Assembly (NCBI GenBank): GCA_003671055.1
Contig: QWPV01000019.1
Location: forward strand, 1 to 41,940
Length of the DNA: 41,940 nt
Origin: Planctomycetota bacterium
GTDB lineage: Bacteria > Planctomycetota > Phycisphaerae > Phycisphaerales > SM1A02
Direction: 5' to 3'
A program made the position numbers and the translations under genes. Of this stretch, positions 24,299 through 33,681 are shown piece after piece. How positions within the stretch are numbered: the first letter of the stretch is position 1; every line of letters begins with the position of its first letter. The notes below the pieces were generated by a model, which had not been told where the DNA came from, made no database searches, and saw nothing but the letters and a program-made list of their open reading frames with translations.

Positions 24299-26194
24299 GC
24301 GGGTGATGACGATTTGCACTTCGCCTGATGGCTCGAGTTTGCGGAGTTCGCGCACGAGGTCTTCGCGGGTCTTGATCGCTTCCTTATTGAACTTCACCAC
24401 ATGATCGCCCTTGAGCACGCCGGCTTTGTCGGAGATTCCGTCCTTCGTGACATCGCTTACTTCGATGCCGGAGCCATCTTCTGCATCTTTGGTTCGCATG
24501 CCGATGCGCACGCGAATCGTCGTGCCGCGCATGGGTCCTGATTGATCGTCGAATTCGAAGCGTTCCGCGCGCTGCGCCATTTCCCACGCGAGGTCTTCCC
24601 ACAATCGCACTGCTTTGATGCCGCTCTCGCGATCGATGAGCTCGCTCACATCGCGTGAGGTGTGATAGTCCTCGTGGAAGTCGGCGATGATGCCGAAGAG
24701 GAACGGCACATTCACCGCGCGGAAACTCGCGTGATCGCTGCCGCCGCCGCCCATCGCTTCGTTGATGACGACGGTGCAACCACCGCGATCAAAGATTGGC
24801 TTCGCCCACTCAAGCATGCCCTTGGCGCTGTTGGCGCCGGTGACGCTGAGGCGATCCTTCGTCATGCGTCCGATCATGTCGAAGTTCATCATGAGCACGG
24901 TGTCCTTAAGTGGATACAACGGATGCTCGACATAGTGACGGCTGCCGTTGAGTCCGCTCTCTTCAGCGGTGAATCCCATGAACAGCACCGAGCGAAGATT
25001 CGCATCAGCAGGTGCAGCCGCGTACTTCGCGCTGAGATCTTCCGCAATGATCATCACGCCCGCAACGCCCGATGCATTGTCGTCCGCGCCTGGGTGCAAC
25101 TTGCCTGGGCCTTCACGCGAGCCGAAGTCGCCATTGCCGAGGTGATCGAGGTGACCGCCAACGATGATGTATTCGCTCGCAAGCGTTCCCTTGCCCTTAA
25201 GGATGCCGATGATGTTCTCGGCCTTCGTCTTCTTTTCTTCGTAGGTCGCGCTCACTGCGGCGGTTGCGCCTGTGAGATCGAAGCTTGCGCCAGCGTTGTC
25301 TGCTTCAGTACGCAGCGCCATGATGGAGCGGCTCTTTGGATCTGCAGCTTGCAGCACGCGATCCGCAGCATCTGCACTCATCATGAATACGGGCATCTGC
25401 ACGAGGCTTCGTCCACCCGAGGTGGTCAGGCTTGTCGCGCGAGGATCGTCTGCTCCTGGTGGATTGATGACGATGATCGCGGAAGGTTTGCGCTTGGCGA
25501 TTGCAGCGAGTTTGCCTTGAAAACCAGCCTGTGCCGACCAACCATCGCCGCCACTCCACTTACTCTTGCCTGCTTCATCCATGGGTTCAAAGCGGAAGCA
25601 CAGCGCGACTTTTCCTTCGAGGCTGTGATCAGCCGTGAAGCTTGTGTAACCCTCGGGGCCTTGTTCAATGCCATAGCCAACGAATGCGATGCCGCCTTCT
25701 GCATTGCCTTCACTACCGAGACCTGAGAGTTGGACATCTTGATTCGTAACGAGTGAGAACGCGGCGCCACCAGTTGGCGTGATGCTCACGGATTGATCCT
25801 TCGCAACGCGACGACCACCGAGATCGAATGCTTGTCGATACGTTGCGGGTGAGCCATCGGAACTTGGAACACCTGGTTCGATGTTCGCGCGCTTCAGCCA
25901 GTACTCCATGTAATCCATCGCAAACTCCATCCCGGGAGTTCCTGGAAGACGACCGCCCATCCACGGGCTCGAGAGCACGATGACATGTTCGTTGAAGCGC
26001 TGCGTGTCGATCGGGAGACCGAGAATGACCTCGTGAAGTTTCGGTGTGATCGGCGTGAGCGCACTGTTGTCGGTTGCAGTTCCGCCATCTTGGGCTGGCA
26101 CTGCAGCAGGTGCGTCACTGAAGAGCGCGGTTTGCGCGAAGGATGCGCTTGCGGCGAGAATGAAGGAAGATGCGACGGCGAATGAAGTCTTCAT
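24254..26194 (-). CDS. Exported M28 zinc aminopeptidase with C-terminal PDZ domain
   Basis: A 646-residue exported metallopeptidase. The signal peptide is residues 1-21 (MKTSFAVASSFILAASASFA). A protease-associated-type insert (about 150-300) precedes the M28 core with its two-zinc ligands: His in GGHLDHLGNG, Asp in GADDNASGV, Glu-Glu in FTAEESGLNGS, Asp in NFDMIGRM and His in DYHTSRD. The last 95 residues form a PDZ domain (DGISDKAGVLKGDHVVKFN). It probably trims peptides in the periplasm. ATG 26194 gives the best signal peptide; ATG 26206 adds four residues. Its 3' end is the right copy of the 46-bp repeat. The start region overlaps that of the divergent gene. Confidence 0.9.
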   Translation of the reverse strand: MKTSFAVASSFILAASASFAQTALFSDAPAAVPAQDGGTATDNSALTPITPKLHEVILGLPIDTQRFNEHVIVLSSPWMGGRLPGTPGMEFAMDYMEYWLKRANIEPGVPSSDGSPATYRQAFDLGGRRVAKDQSVSITPTGGAAFSLVTNQDVQLSGLGSEGNAEGGIAFVGYGIEQGPEGYTSFTADHSLEGKVALCFRFEPMDEAGKSKWSGGDGWSAQAGFQGKLAAIAKRKPSAIIVINPPGADDPRATSLTTSGGRSLVQMPVFMMSADAADRVLQAADPKSRSIMALRTEADNAGASFDLTGATAAVSATYEEKKTKAENIIGILKGKGTLASEYIIVGGHLDHLGNGDFGSREGPGKLHPGADDNASGVAGVMIIAEDLSAKYAAAPADANLRSVLFMGFTAEESGLNGSRHYVEHPLYPLKDTVLMMNFDMIGRMTKDRLSVTGANSAKGMLEWAKPIFDRGGCTVVINEAMGGGGSDHASFRAVNVPFLFGIIADFHEDYHTSRDVSELIDRESGIKAVRLWEDLAWEMAQRAERFEFDDQSGPMRGTTIRVRIGMRTKDAEDGSGIEVSDVTKDGISDKAGVLKGDHVVKFNKEAIKTREDLVRELRKLEPSGEVQIVITRAGEEKTLFLKLGSE

Positions 26195-27579
26195 GCTGGA
26201 TCTCATCGAGGTTCTCTGCAACTGCGTTGATCGCAGTGCTGTGTGTGTGGGTTGGCATTGTGCCGCAATCTCACGCGCTGCATGTGGCTGTCGCAGCAGA
26301 AATGCCGCGAGAATCGTGCTTTTTTCGCAGCGCGCACCCGCAAGACGGACCACACATCGATCTGCATGTCCGCGTTGAAGCCGATCGTGTGCTGCTGGAG
26401 ATCGGCATCAATCTCGTGTTTCTCGATTGGCTCGGCGAGTTTCCTCGGGAAGATGCTGAACGCGTCGATGCGTCGGAATTACCGAGCGTTGCCAAGCGGC
26501 TCGAGCGCGTTTTCGCGGAGCGCGTGCGCGTGACGGCCGATGGCGTTGCGCTGACGCCCGAGATCACTGAGATCGGCATCAACGATCCAGACGAAGCGCT
26601 GCTTCCGCTCTTTCCGGTGAGCGGTTGGCGCGGATTGCGGAAACTCAAACTTGAAGTCTCTTACGAACTCGTGACGACAGCGCATCCGTTGAAGACGGTG
26701 GACGAGGTTGCGTTGTTGTGGCCGTTCTATCCGCCTGATCTCTTGTCGCTTGAAGTCCCGCAGCCTCCGCTTGAGATCGCCGCGGAGTGGAGTGGTGAAG
26801 GATTACGCACGCCGATCACGCTGCGCAGCGCGTCGCCTGAGTATCGCTGGCGCAGCGGTGTATCGAGCCTTGATGCGCGAATGGCGCGATTGCCGCCGAT
26901 TCCTACGGCGGCGCTTCCGCTCATTCCAAGTTGGTGCATGCTTGCGATCGTTGTTGGCGCGATCGTTGCGCTCGGTGGATATGTGCTGAAGCGCCCGCGT
27001 GTTGGCGCGCTCGCAGCCATCGCGTTGGCGAGTTCAATCGCCATCACAAGGCCTGCGATGTTCCCACGCCTCGCGATTGGATCTGCAGGCATTGCAGTCC
27101 CTGATGATGCTGCGCTAAGCGAGATTTCTAGTGCTTTGCTGACAAATGTCTATCGCGCGTTCGATGCAGATGAAGAGTCTGCGACGTACGACGCGCTCGC
27201 TCGCTCTGTGAGTGGTCCACTCTTAGAAAAGATGTATCGCGATGTGCGCGCGAGTCTCGTGGTGGAAGAAGAAGAGGGCGCGATGAGTCGCGTGCTTGCG
27301 GTGGATGTGGGCGCGATCGTCATTGAGAACGCGATCTCGTTCACATCGCAAGAGGGTCATCCAGTCGTTGCAATGACAGCACGCATCGCGTGGAGAGTCG
27401 ATGGCCGAGTCACGCACTGGGGGCACACGCACGATCGATCCAATGCGTATGAAGGACGATTCGAGATCGCGTCGCTTCCGGAAGGATGGCGCATTGGAAA
27501 AGCCGACGTGCTCTCGCAACGACGAATTGATGGTGCGCCAGTCGTGCCGATTGATCCTGGAGCGGATGACGAGCTTTAG
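26182..27579 (+). CDS. Unknown exported membrane-anchored protein
   Basis: A 465-residue protein without a recognised family. The signal peptide is residues 1-32 (ATALIAVLCVWVGIVPQSHA). A beta-rich extracytoplasmic part (about 40-240) contains HIDLHVRVEADRVLLEIGIN. Two hydrophobic segments lie near 255-277 (CMLAIVVGAIVALGGYVL) and 282-300. The last 145 residues (SSALLTNVYRAFDADEESAT onward) are acidic and form a soluble domain with a beta-sheet ending. Its start codon shares a 13-bp palindrome with that of the divergent M28 gene. AAGGA lies 14 bases upstream, farther than usual; ATG at 26170 is an alternative. The 3' end overlaps the next convergent gene by four bases. Confidence 0.65.
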   Translation: MKSSCWISSRFSATALIAVLCVWVGIVPQSHALHVAVAAEMPRESCFFRSAHPQDGPHIDLHVRVEADRVLLEIGINLVFLDWLGEFPREDAERVDASELPSVAKRLERVFAERVRVTADGVALTPEITEIGINDPDEALLPLFPVSGWRGLRKLKLEVSYELVTTAHPLKTVDEVALLWPFYPPDLLSLEVPQPPLEIAAEWSGEGLRTPITLRSASPEYRWRSGVSSLDARMARLPPIPTAALPLIPSWCMLAIVVGAIVALGGYVLKRPRVGALAAIALASSIAITRPAMFPRLAIGSAGIAVPDDAALSEISSALLTNVYRAFDADEESATYDALARSVSGPLLEKMYRDVRASLVVEEEEGAMSRVLAVDVGAIVIENAISFTSQEGHPVVAMTARIAWRVDGRVTHWGHTHDRSNAYEGRFEIASLPEGWRIGKADVLSQRRIDGAPVVPIDPGADDEL

Positions 27580-28034
27580 CTGACTTTGGAGCCGGGCTTC
27601 ACAGGCTTCATCGTCGTGAGCACGACAACATCGCGATCACTCTCGGACAACTTCACGTCGCCGATTTGCACTGCGCCTTCGCGAAGATCACTCGCTGCGA
27701 GGATCATCCCTTGGCTGATTTCGCCGCGCAGCATGCGTGGTTCGAGATTCGCAACGATGACGACTTGCTTGCCCACGAGTGTGGTTGGGTCGTACCAGGC
27801 TTTGATGCCCGCGCAGACTTGCCGTCCCTCAGGCGTGCCATCATCGAGCTTGATCTTCAGCAATTTGTCGGCGTTTGGATGCGCCTCTGCGCTCACGATG
27901 GTCGCGATGCGAAGGTCAAGTTTCGTGAACAGGTCGTAGGAAATGTTCGGCACCGCAGTCGACATTGCGACCACGACAGGCTCGGCAGCCACAGGAGGCG
28001 TGACAAGCGGGGCAGTGGAGTCAGAGGTAGTCAT
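27576..28034 (-). CDS. Stand-alone tRNA-binding OB-fold protein (MetG C-terminal/Trbp111-like)
   Basis: A 152-residue protein. After an Ala/Pro/Thr-rich N-terminal extension of about 28 residues comes a complete tRNA-binding OB fold. The sequence FTKLDLRIATIVSAEAHPNA near 36, KLLKIKLDDG, then GKQVVIVANLEPRMLRGEIS and QGMILAASD match the C-terminal appendix of methionyl-tRNA synthetase and the free Trbp111/CsaA proteins. It would bind the tRNA elbow and help a synthetase or act as a chaperone; the partner is unknown. It follows a SurA/PpiD-like gene by 23 bases on the same strand. Confidence 0.88.
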   Translation of the reverse strand: MTTSDSTAPLVTPPVAAEPVVVAMSTAVPNISYDLFTKLDLRIATIVSAEAHPNADKLLKIKLDDGTPEGRQVCAGIKAWYDPTTLVGKQVVIVANLEPRMLRGEISQGMILAASDLREGAVQIGDVKLSESDRDVVVLTTMKPVKPGSKVS

Positions 28035-28057
28035 GCAGTGTTCCGAGTGAGAGCCAA

Positions 28058-29959
28058 TTACTTCGCTGCGTTGGTCTGTGCGTCTTCAGCGGTAGTGTCG
28101 AGGTCACTGCCACGAACACTCGTGAACCCAGCGCGCTCCATGAGCGACTTCTGGCTGAACAACTCGCGAGCATCGACCGCTGATGCCGGATCACGAGCAA
28201 TTCCTGCAAGTTGCGGCGAACTCGACATCGCTGCAAACTCTTCTGCGGAGAGCGGCGCGAGATCGGTGATCTGCACGACGAGCACAGTGAGTTGATTAGG
28301 AAGGTCGACAGCAAACGTGCGTTGTGCAACATCGACGCCGCTGGTTGGAGCGGTGAGCGGAAGCTTGGCTGCTTCGTCAACGATTCGCTTCAACGCATCA
28401 GCATTTGTTCCAATGATCGGAAGCGGCGACGGAAGCCGCACGCCGTACTGCACGAATTGAGGATTCGCCTCGCGCACTTGCGCAGCAAACTCCACTGCGG
28501 TGCCGTACTTCGTCGCGAGCGGCGCCATGCCACTCGCAACGGCATCTGTGACGAGCGATGCTTGATTGGCGGTGAGCCACTCGTAGCGACGCACAGATTC
28601 GAGATCTTTCAGGACATCCGCACGCACATCTGCAAGGCTCGCAGGTGCGCGTGATGCATCCGACTCCGTCACGCGGAAGAAGTAGAGGTCGCCACTTTCT
28701 GCAGTCATAGCCGGGCTCATCACCCCAGTCTGGAAGGGAGCGCTGGTGCTGTCCACGCCGAACTCTTTCACTGCAGCTGCAAGCGCATCGGTACGCACTG
28801 CGGTTCCAAACTTCGATGTGCTCGCACGGCCGAGACCTGGAATGAGCGCAACATCTGTTGGGCTGATGAAGTCAGCGCCACTCGTTTGGTAGACCGGAAG
28901 ATCGATTGTGTATTCCTTTGCGACCACGAGCGCGAGGTCCTGCATGGAAGGCATCTTCGTGGACCAGTCGGTTGGCAACTCGTAGTACGCACCCACACGC
29001 TTTACGGAGCGAAGCGAGAGCGCAGATTCATCGGCGATGAACTTCGCAACTTCGTCCATGCGCAACTTGATGAGTTCATCCTTCGTGCGCTGACGCACGG
29101 TCGCTTCGTAGGTTGCGAACGCTGGGCTCTGCGATGCGTCGGCGCCGTAGATCGCGGGATCTGCAGCGAATCGCTTCTTGAGTTCGAGCGTGGAAAGTTG
29201 TGGGCTTGTAGCAGTCGACGATTCAATCGACGCCTTTGGAATCATGACCCATTCCAATTTGACGCGATTGGGAAGGCGGTAGCCGAAGCCCTTATCGCCT
29301 ACGCCCTTCGCAGTCGATGCGAATGCGGTGAACTGCGCATCGAGTTCAGCATCCGTCACCGGCGCAAACGTAATCGCAGCGTTGCTCTTTGCATCAAGCA
29401 CCACCATGTCCGCGCTGACACCAAGCATCGAGCGTGCGATTTCATTCTTGAAGCGCCGATCGCTGAGGCGATCGACATTGGATGCAAGCACGACAAGTCG
29501 ACGAACGCCCGCAAGGTTTGCAAGCGCACGGTAGACCGTCTCTTGCTTGCCTTCGGAATTCGTGTTCGACATGAGCAAGCTCATGAGCTGCGGCACGGAG
29601 ATCTTCTGTGATGCGGCGATGCGTTCCACTTCAGATTGACCACCACTTGTGCTGTCGATGAGGCCTGCAGCCTTCGCTTCGCGCACAAGCAGCCACCAAT
29701 GCTCCGGCGCGCGATCGGCACCGAGGCCTGTTATGAATTGATCGCGCATCGGCTCGAGCACGGCGAGTTCCTGCTGCGCCTCGAACTGATCGGCACCCGT
29801 GTAGACCGCGCCGTCCGCGAGATTCGCAAAGGCAGTCTTCGAAGGCCCTTGATCACGACCGCAGCGCTGGATGGCGTTGGGCATGAGGAAGGTGATGAGA
29901 AGGAGGGTCCCGCCGACAGCGAGAATCCATTGGTTGTATTGGCGGAGGAACTTAAGCAT
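28058..29959 (-). CDS. SurA N-terminal/PpiD-like membrane-anchored folding factor
   Basis: A 633-residue protein with one N-terminal membrane anchor (WILAVGGTLLLITFLMP, residues 10-26), then a long extracytoplasmic part rich in helices. The layout resembles PpiD and SurA-N-domain proteins: helical chaperone halves on both sides of a parvulin-like position. A clear parvulin active-site pattern is not seen, so isomerase activity is doubtful. A role in holding exported proteins is inferred. The start at 29959 (MLKFLRQYNQW) puts the anchor right at the N-terminus. It is 130 bases downstream of rpsD on the same strand. Confidence 0.65.
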   Translation of the reverse strand: MLKFLRQYNQWILAVGGTLLLITFLMPNAIQRCGRDQGPSKTAFANLADGAVYTGADQFEAQQELAVLEPMRDQFITGLGADRAPEHWWLLVREAKAAGLIDSTSGGQSEVERIAASQKISVPQLMSLLMSNTNSEGKQETVYRALANLAGVRRLVVLASNVDRLSDRRFKNEIARSMLGVSADMVVLDAKSNAAITFAPVTDAELDAQFTAFASTAKGVGDKGFGYRLPNRVKLEWVMIPKASIESSTATSPQLSTLELKKRFAADPAIYGADASQSPAFATYEATVRQRTKDELIKLRMDEVAKFIADESALSLRSVKRVGAYYELPTDWSTKMPSMQDLALVVAKEYTIDLPVYQTSGADFISPTDVALIPGLGRASTSKFGTAVRTDALAAAVKEFGVDSTSAPFQTGVMSPAMTAESGDLYFFRVTESDASRAPASLADVRADVLKDLESVRRYEWLTANQASLVTDAVASGMAPLATKYGTAVEFAAQVREANPQFVQYGVRLPSPLPIIGTNADALKRIVDEAAKLPLTAPTSGVDVAQRTFAVDLPNQLTVLVVQITDLAPLSAEEFAAMSSSPQLAGIARDPASAVDARELFSQKSLMERAGFTSVRGSDLDTTAEDAQTNAAK

Positions 29960-30089
29960 GGGGTTGAAAGTACATCGGGCGACCAGTCGGTTTCGCGTTG
30001 GCGAATGTAGACCGGTCGCCCGTGCTGTTCTGACTTGAAGCAGGCGGCCCAACAAACTTGGTGGGCGCCGGCGTTTTTACGATGCAGTC

Positions 30090-30689
30090 TTAGCGATAGA
30101 ACTCGACGATGAGATTTGTGTTCACATCAAACGGGATCTGATCCGAGGTTGGCTTCGCGGTGATCTTGATGACCATGTCCGCAGGGATGACGCCGATCCA
30201 ACCTGGGGTCTGATGACCACCGAGTGATTCCATGTGCTCGCGGCAAACCTTGATGATGGAATCCTTTGCGGAGATCGAGTCGCCGACCGAGACTTGGAAG
30301 CTCGGACGATCGACCTTCTGACCGTTGACCTTGAAGTGACCATGCACAACCATCTGGCGTGCTGCCCAGATCGTGCGAGCAAAGCCCGCGCGACGGAGCA
30401 CGTTGTCGAGGCGTTGCTCGAGAAGTTGAAGCAAGTTTTCGCCTGTGTTTCCAGGACGACGCGCACCCTCTGCGAGGTAGCGGCGGAACTGCTTCTCTAG
30501 CACGTTGTAGTGATAGCGAACCTTCTGCTTCTCATCCTTGCGAATGCCGTAGTCCTTGCGGCGGCGTCCACGGAATCCGTGTTGTCCTGGAGGGGTCAAC
30601 GCGCGCTTGGATGTGTGCTTTGGGACGTCCGCAATAGGAACGCCAACCTTACGCGAGAGCTTCACCTTGGGACCGAGGTAACGAGCCAT
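30090..30689 (-). CDS. rpsD: 30S ribosomal protein S4
   Basis: A 199-residue S4, the 16S rRNA 5'-domain organiser of the small subunit. It opens with MARYLGPKVKLSRKVG, then carries PPGQHGFRGRRRKDYG near 33, and the S4 RNA-binding domain (NVLRRAGFARTIWAARQMVVHGHFKVNG) at about 96-123. The N-terminal zinc-binding cysteines found in some S4 proteins are absent (zinc-free form). It stands alone rather than in an S13-S11-S4-rpoA cluster. Confidence 0.97.
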   Translation of the reverse strand: MARYLGPKVKLSRKVGVPIADVPKHTSKRALTPPGQHGFRGRRRKDYGIRKDEKQKVRYHYNVLEKQFRRYLAEGARRPGNTGENLLQLLEQRLDNVLRRAGFARTIWAARQMVVHGHFKVNGQKVDRPSFQVSVGDSISAKDSIIKVCREHMESLGGHQTPGWIGVIPADMVIKITAKPTSDQIPFDVNTNLIVEFYR

Positions 30690-30850
30690 GGATAATTCAG
30701 TGGGAGAGGAGAGTGAGCGGAGCTACGAACTGCACGCGCGTGCAAAGTCGCATTCCTCGAGAGCGGCTCGAGGGGAATCGACAAGTAGACCAAATTGCAC
30801 CGTCTGCGTCAACTCAACTTCATGCGAATGCGCGGTGTGCAGAAGTCGGG

Positions 30851-32770
30851 TTAGTACGCCCGTTTACCGGACTCGCCGCGCCGCCAATTGAGGTAGGCGG
30901 TGTTGAGCACCTTGTAGCCACCTGGAGTTGGGTACTCGCCCGTGAAATACCAGTCGCCGGTGTGCTCAGGCATCGCGCTTCGGAGGCCGGAAACCGACTG
31001 ATAGACCACAAACAGGTCGCCCTTCCATTCAAGGGAGGGGATTCGGATGAGTTGTGCGACCTTTGCAGAGATCTGCTCAAGGCTTGAGATGCCGTAGAGG
31101 AGCGAAACATAATTTCGCATCGACTCCGGTTCGCCGTGTTCTTGCTCGCGGCATTTGGCTTCGATTTCGCCAAGCACTGCCTCGTTGCCAGATTCCTTCG
31201 CGAGCGCAACCGCTGCTTCAAACGCGATGAATCGACCGAGTTGGCTCATGTCGATGCCGTAGCAATCGGGATACATGATCGGCGGACTCGCGCTTGCGAT
31301 GACGATGCGCTTGGGTGCGAGTCGCGTGAGCATCGTGATGATGGACTCTCGCAACGTCGTGCCGCGCACGATGGAATCATCTACTGCGATGAGCGTGTCG
31401 CCTGCTTCGACGGTGCCGCGCGTGACGTCATAGATGTGCCGCACGAGATCGTTGCGCGCAGCGTCGTGCGTGATGAATGTGCGAAGGCGTTGATCCTTGT
31501 GTGCAACTTTTTCTGCGCGCACACGACCACCGAGCGCAGCGCGAACAGCGTCTGGTGTCGCTTTTCCTGCAGCAATCAGCGCGTTGATAGATTCGCCAGC
31601 CTTCACGCGCTGATGTGCTTCGAGCCCTTCCACAAGACCCATGTAAGAGGTCTCGGAAGTATTCGGAATGAACCCAATGACCGTGCGTTCGATTCCATCC
31701 GTGAGCAACGGAAGAATGCGCGGGACGAGATTATGCCCGAGTTGCTTGCGCTCACGATAGATCGCAGGATCATTGCCGCGGGAGAAGTAGATGCGCTCAA
31801 ACGTGCATTGCCGCAGTGGAAGCGGATCCGCGAACTGTTCGATGTGCATCGATCCATTGCGCTTGATGCACACCGCATGACCTGGCGGAATCGGATGAAT
31901 GCTCTCAGGCGCGACATCAAACACGGTGGAGAGCGCAGCGCGTTCGCTTGCAACGGCGAAAGCTTCTTCGGTCTCAAGATAAAACCCAGGACGAATGCCT
32001 GCGGGATCTCGGCAAATGAAAGCGTCGCCATTTCCAATCATGCCGACGAAGACATAGCCGCCGTCGAATCGGCTTGTCGCGCGACGAAGAATTCTCCCGA
32101 GGTCGAGCTGCTGTGAAACCGCCGTCGCGAGTGCGCGTCCCTCGAGGTTGAGGAACGATCCCTCACCCATCGCGTTCTCGAGCGAGGAATGTTCGCGATC
32201 GAGGAAATAGCCTAATTTCTCGAGCACAACGCCGGTGTCGCTGTCGCCAACTGGATGCAGTCCGTACTCCACGAGTTGCGCGAAAAGATCCGGCGCGTTC
32301 GTGAGATTGAAGTTTCCCGCGATCGCCAAGCAGCGACTCTCGCTGTTGGATTGCCGCAGGTAAGGATGGCACATCGAACTCGTGCGACCGCTTGAGGTGC
32401 CGTAGCGAAGATGCCCAAGTAACACTTCGCCGAGCATCTTGAAGTTGCGCTTGAGTTCAGTCGGTGACTGGCTCTGCAACTGCGCTGGCGTGAATCGATC
32501 AAGCGGCGCGAGCGCAGCATCAAAGAGTCGTTCAATGGGATTGCGCTTGGCTGTGCGTTCGCGTTCAAGAAACGAATCGCCCGCGGGCATATCGAATTTC
32601 ACGCATGCGATACCCGCGCCGTCTTGCCCACGATTGTGCTGCTTCTCCATGAGCAGGTAGAGCTTGCGCAATCCCCACACAGGATCGCCAAGTTCTCTTT
32701 GAAACCAGTCGAGCGGCTTCTTCAGCCGGACGAAGGCAACGCCGCATTCATGCGTTAGTGGATCACTCAT
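30851..32770 (-). CDS. purF: Amidophosphoribosyltransferase (long form)
   Basis: A 639-residue PurF that starts purine synthesis by moving the amide nitrogen of glutamine to PRPP. The N-terminal nucleophile would be Cys9 in THECGVAF, exposed after removal of eight residues. The glutaminase domain has EKQHNRGQDGAGI near 43, GHLRYGTSSGR near 119 and GNFNL near 152. The PRPP site is IAVDDSIVRGTTLRES near 455. It is over 100 residues longer than the E. coli enzyme, like the long forms of Bacteroidetes and relatives, with extra sequence at 65-105 and the C-terminus. No Fe-S-ligand pattern is evident. It is nine bases downstream of a metallohydrolase gene. Confidence 0.88.
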   Translation of the reverse strand: MSDPLTHECGVAFVRLKKPLDWFQRELGDPVWGLRKLYLLMEKQHNRGQDGAGIACVKFDMPAGDSFLERERTAKRNPIERLFDAALAPLDRFTPAQLQSQSPTELKRNFKMLGEVLLGHLRYGTSSGRTSSMCHPYLRQSNSESRCLAIAGNFNLTNAPDLFAQLVEYGLHPVGDSDTGVVLEKLGYFLDREHSSLENAMGEGSFLNLEGRALATAVSQQLDLGRILRRATSRFDGGYVFVGMIGNGDAFICRDPAGIRPGFYLETEEAFAVASERAALSTVFDVAPESIHPIPPGHAVCIKRNGSMHIEQFADPLPLRQCTFERIYFSRGNDPAIYRERKQLGHNLVPRILPLLTDGIERTVIGFIPNTSETSYMGLVEGLEAHQRVKAGESINALIAAGKATPDAVRAALGGRVRAEKVAHKDQRLRTFITHDAARNDLVRHIYDVTRGTVEAGDTLIAVDDSIVRGTTLRESIITMLTRLAPKRIVIASASPPIMYPDCYGIDMSQLGRFIAFEAAVALAKESGNEAVLGEIEAKCREQEHGEPESMRNYVSLLYGISSLEQISAKVAQLIRIPSLEWKGDLFVVYQSVSGLRSAMPEHTGDWYFTGEYPTPGGYKVLNTAYLNWRRGESGKRAY

Positions 32771-32779
32771 GGGAAAGGT

Positions 32780-33640
32780 TCAACGAGCCGGAAATGTAGC
32801 GGAGGATTCGGAGTCGTAAACGTCGATGCCATCGTCGGGGCGCGCAATGACAACGCGCGACCAAAGTTCGGGAGCATGCTTCTGCCAAAGAGCCTCAATA
32901 ACGCGGTAATCATTGCATTCGCGCGAGAGATGGAGGAGGACGATGCGGTTGGGCGCGCGTCTGCGGGAGATCGCTTGCACAAACTCGAGCGCCTGCGCAT
33001 TCGAAAGATGGCCGCTTCCACCCATGATGCGTTCCTTGAGAAACGCGGGACGCGGGGACTCGAGTTGCATCGCGTGGTCGTAGTTCGATTCGATTGCGAG
33101 AAGGTCGACGCCTTCGAATGCTTCGATCAAACTCGGTTCAACGCGTCCGAGGTCGGTCGCGAAACCAATGCTGCCCGCAGGAGTTTTGATGCGATACGCA
33201 ACCGCGCCCGCTTCGTCATGCGGCAGATCCACGGGCGTTACTTCAATGTTGTGAGGCAGTGAGAACGGACCCTCGAACGCATGCGTGAACTGCGTCGGTA
33301 AGCCACGCGCCTTCGCGAGCGGAAGATGCTTTCGCGCGCATCGCACAGTGATTCCGTGGCACATCACTGGTGTTGACCAATGCGGCCGCGCGTGATCCAT
33401 GTCGAAGTGCGTGTAGAGAATATCGGTGGTCTCGGTGAATTCGTAACCGAGCGCGCTCAACCGCCCGCGCGTGGCTTTCGCGGAGAGACCAGCATCGATC
33501 AAGATTTGGCGCGTTCCACCGTGACCAGGCACGAGTGGATCCATCCGGAGCACAGACGCGTTTCCAGAACTCGATGATCCAAGCACCGCAAACCGCATTC
33601 GATACGTCGCGGTTGAAGGAAGGCAATCGAGTTGCGTCAT
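32780..33640 (-). CDS. Metallo-beta-lactamase-fold hydrolase (YycJ/WalJ-like)
   Basis: A 286-residue MBL-fold protein resembling YycJ/WalJ, a family proposed to be 5'-3' DNA exonucleases. The core starts MRFAVLGSSSSGNAS at residue 15, followed by LIDAGLSAKATRGRL near 47, the metal motif THFDMDHARPH near 77, FATDLG near 158 and LLHLSRECND near 232. The usual H-x-H-x-D-H has Asp in place of the second His. ATG 33640 is used; ATG 33598 would start exactly at the conserved core and is a strong alternative. It lies nine bases upstream of purF and is divergent from lipB, 41 bases away. Confidence 0.8.
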   Translation of the reverse strand: MTQLDCLPSTATYRMRFAVLGSSSSGNASVLRMDPLVPGHGGTRQILIDAGLSAKATRGRLSALGYEFTETTDILYTHFDMDHARPHWSTPVMCHGITVRCARKHLPLAKARGLPTQFTHAFEGPFSLPHNIEVTPVDLPHDEAGAVAYRIKTPAGSIGFATDLGRVEPSLIEAFEGVDLLAIESNYDHAMQLESPRPAFLKERIMGGSGHLSNAQALEFVQAISRRRAPNRIVLLHLSRECNDYRVIEALWQKHAPELWSRVVIARPDDGIDVYDSESSATFPAR

Positions 33641-33681
33641 GGAGGGGCGCTGAGTGTAGTCGCCGCTAAGATTCTCGCGTC

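Noticed and set aside
24662-25726. 354-codon open frame on the plus strand inside the M28 gene
   Set aside because: Antisense to the zinc-ligand region of a clear M28 peptidase, with no signal peptide, domain or ribosome binding site.
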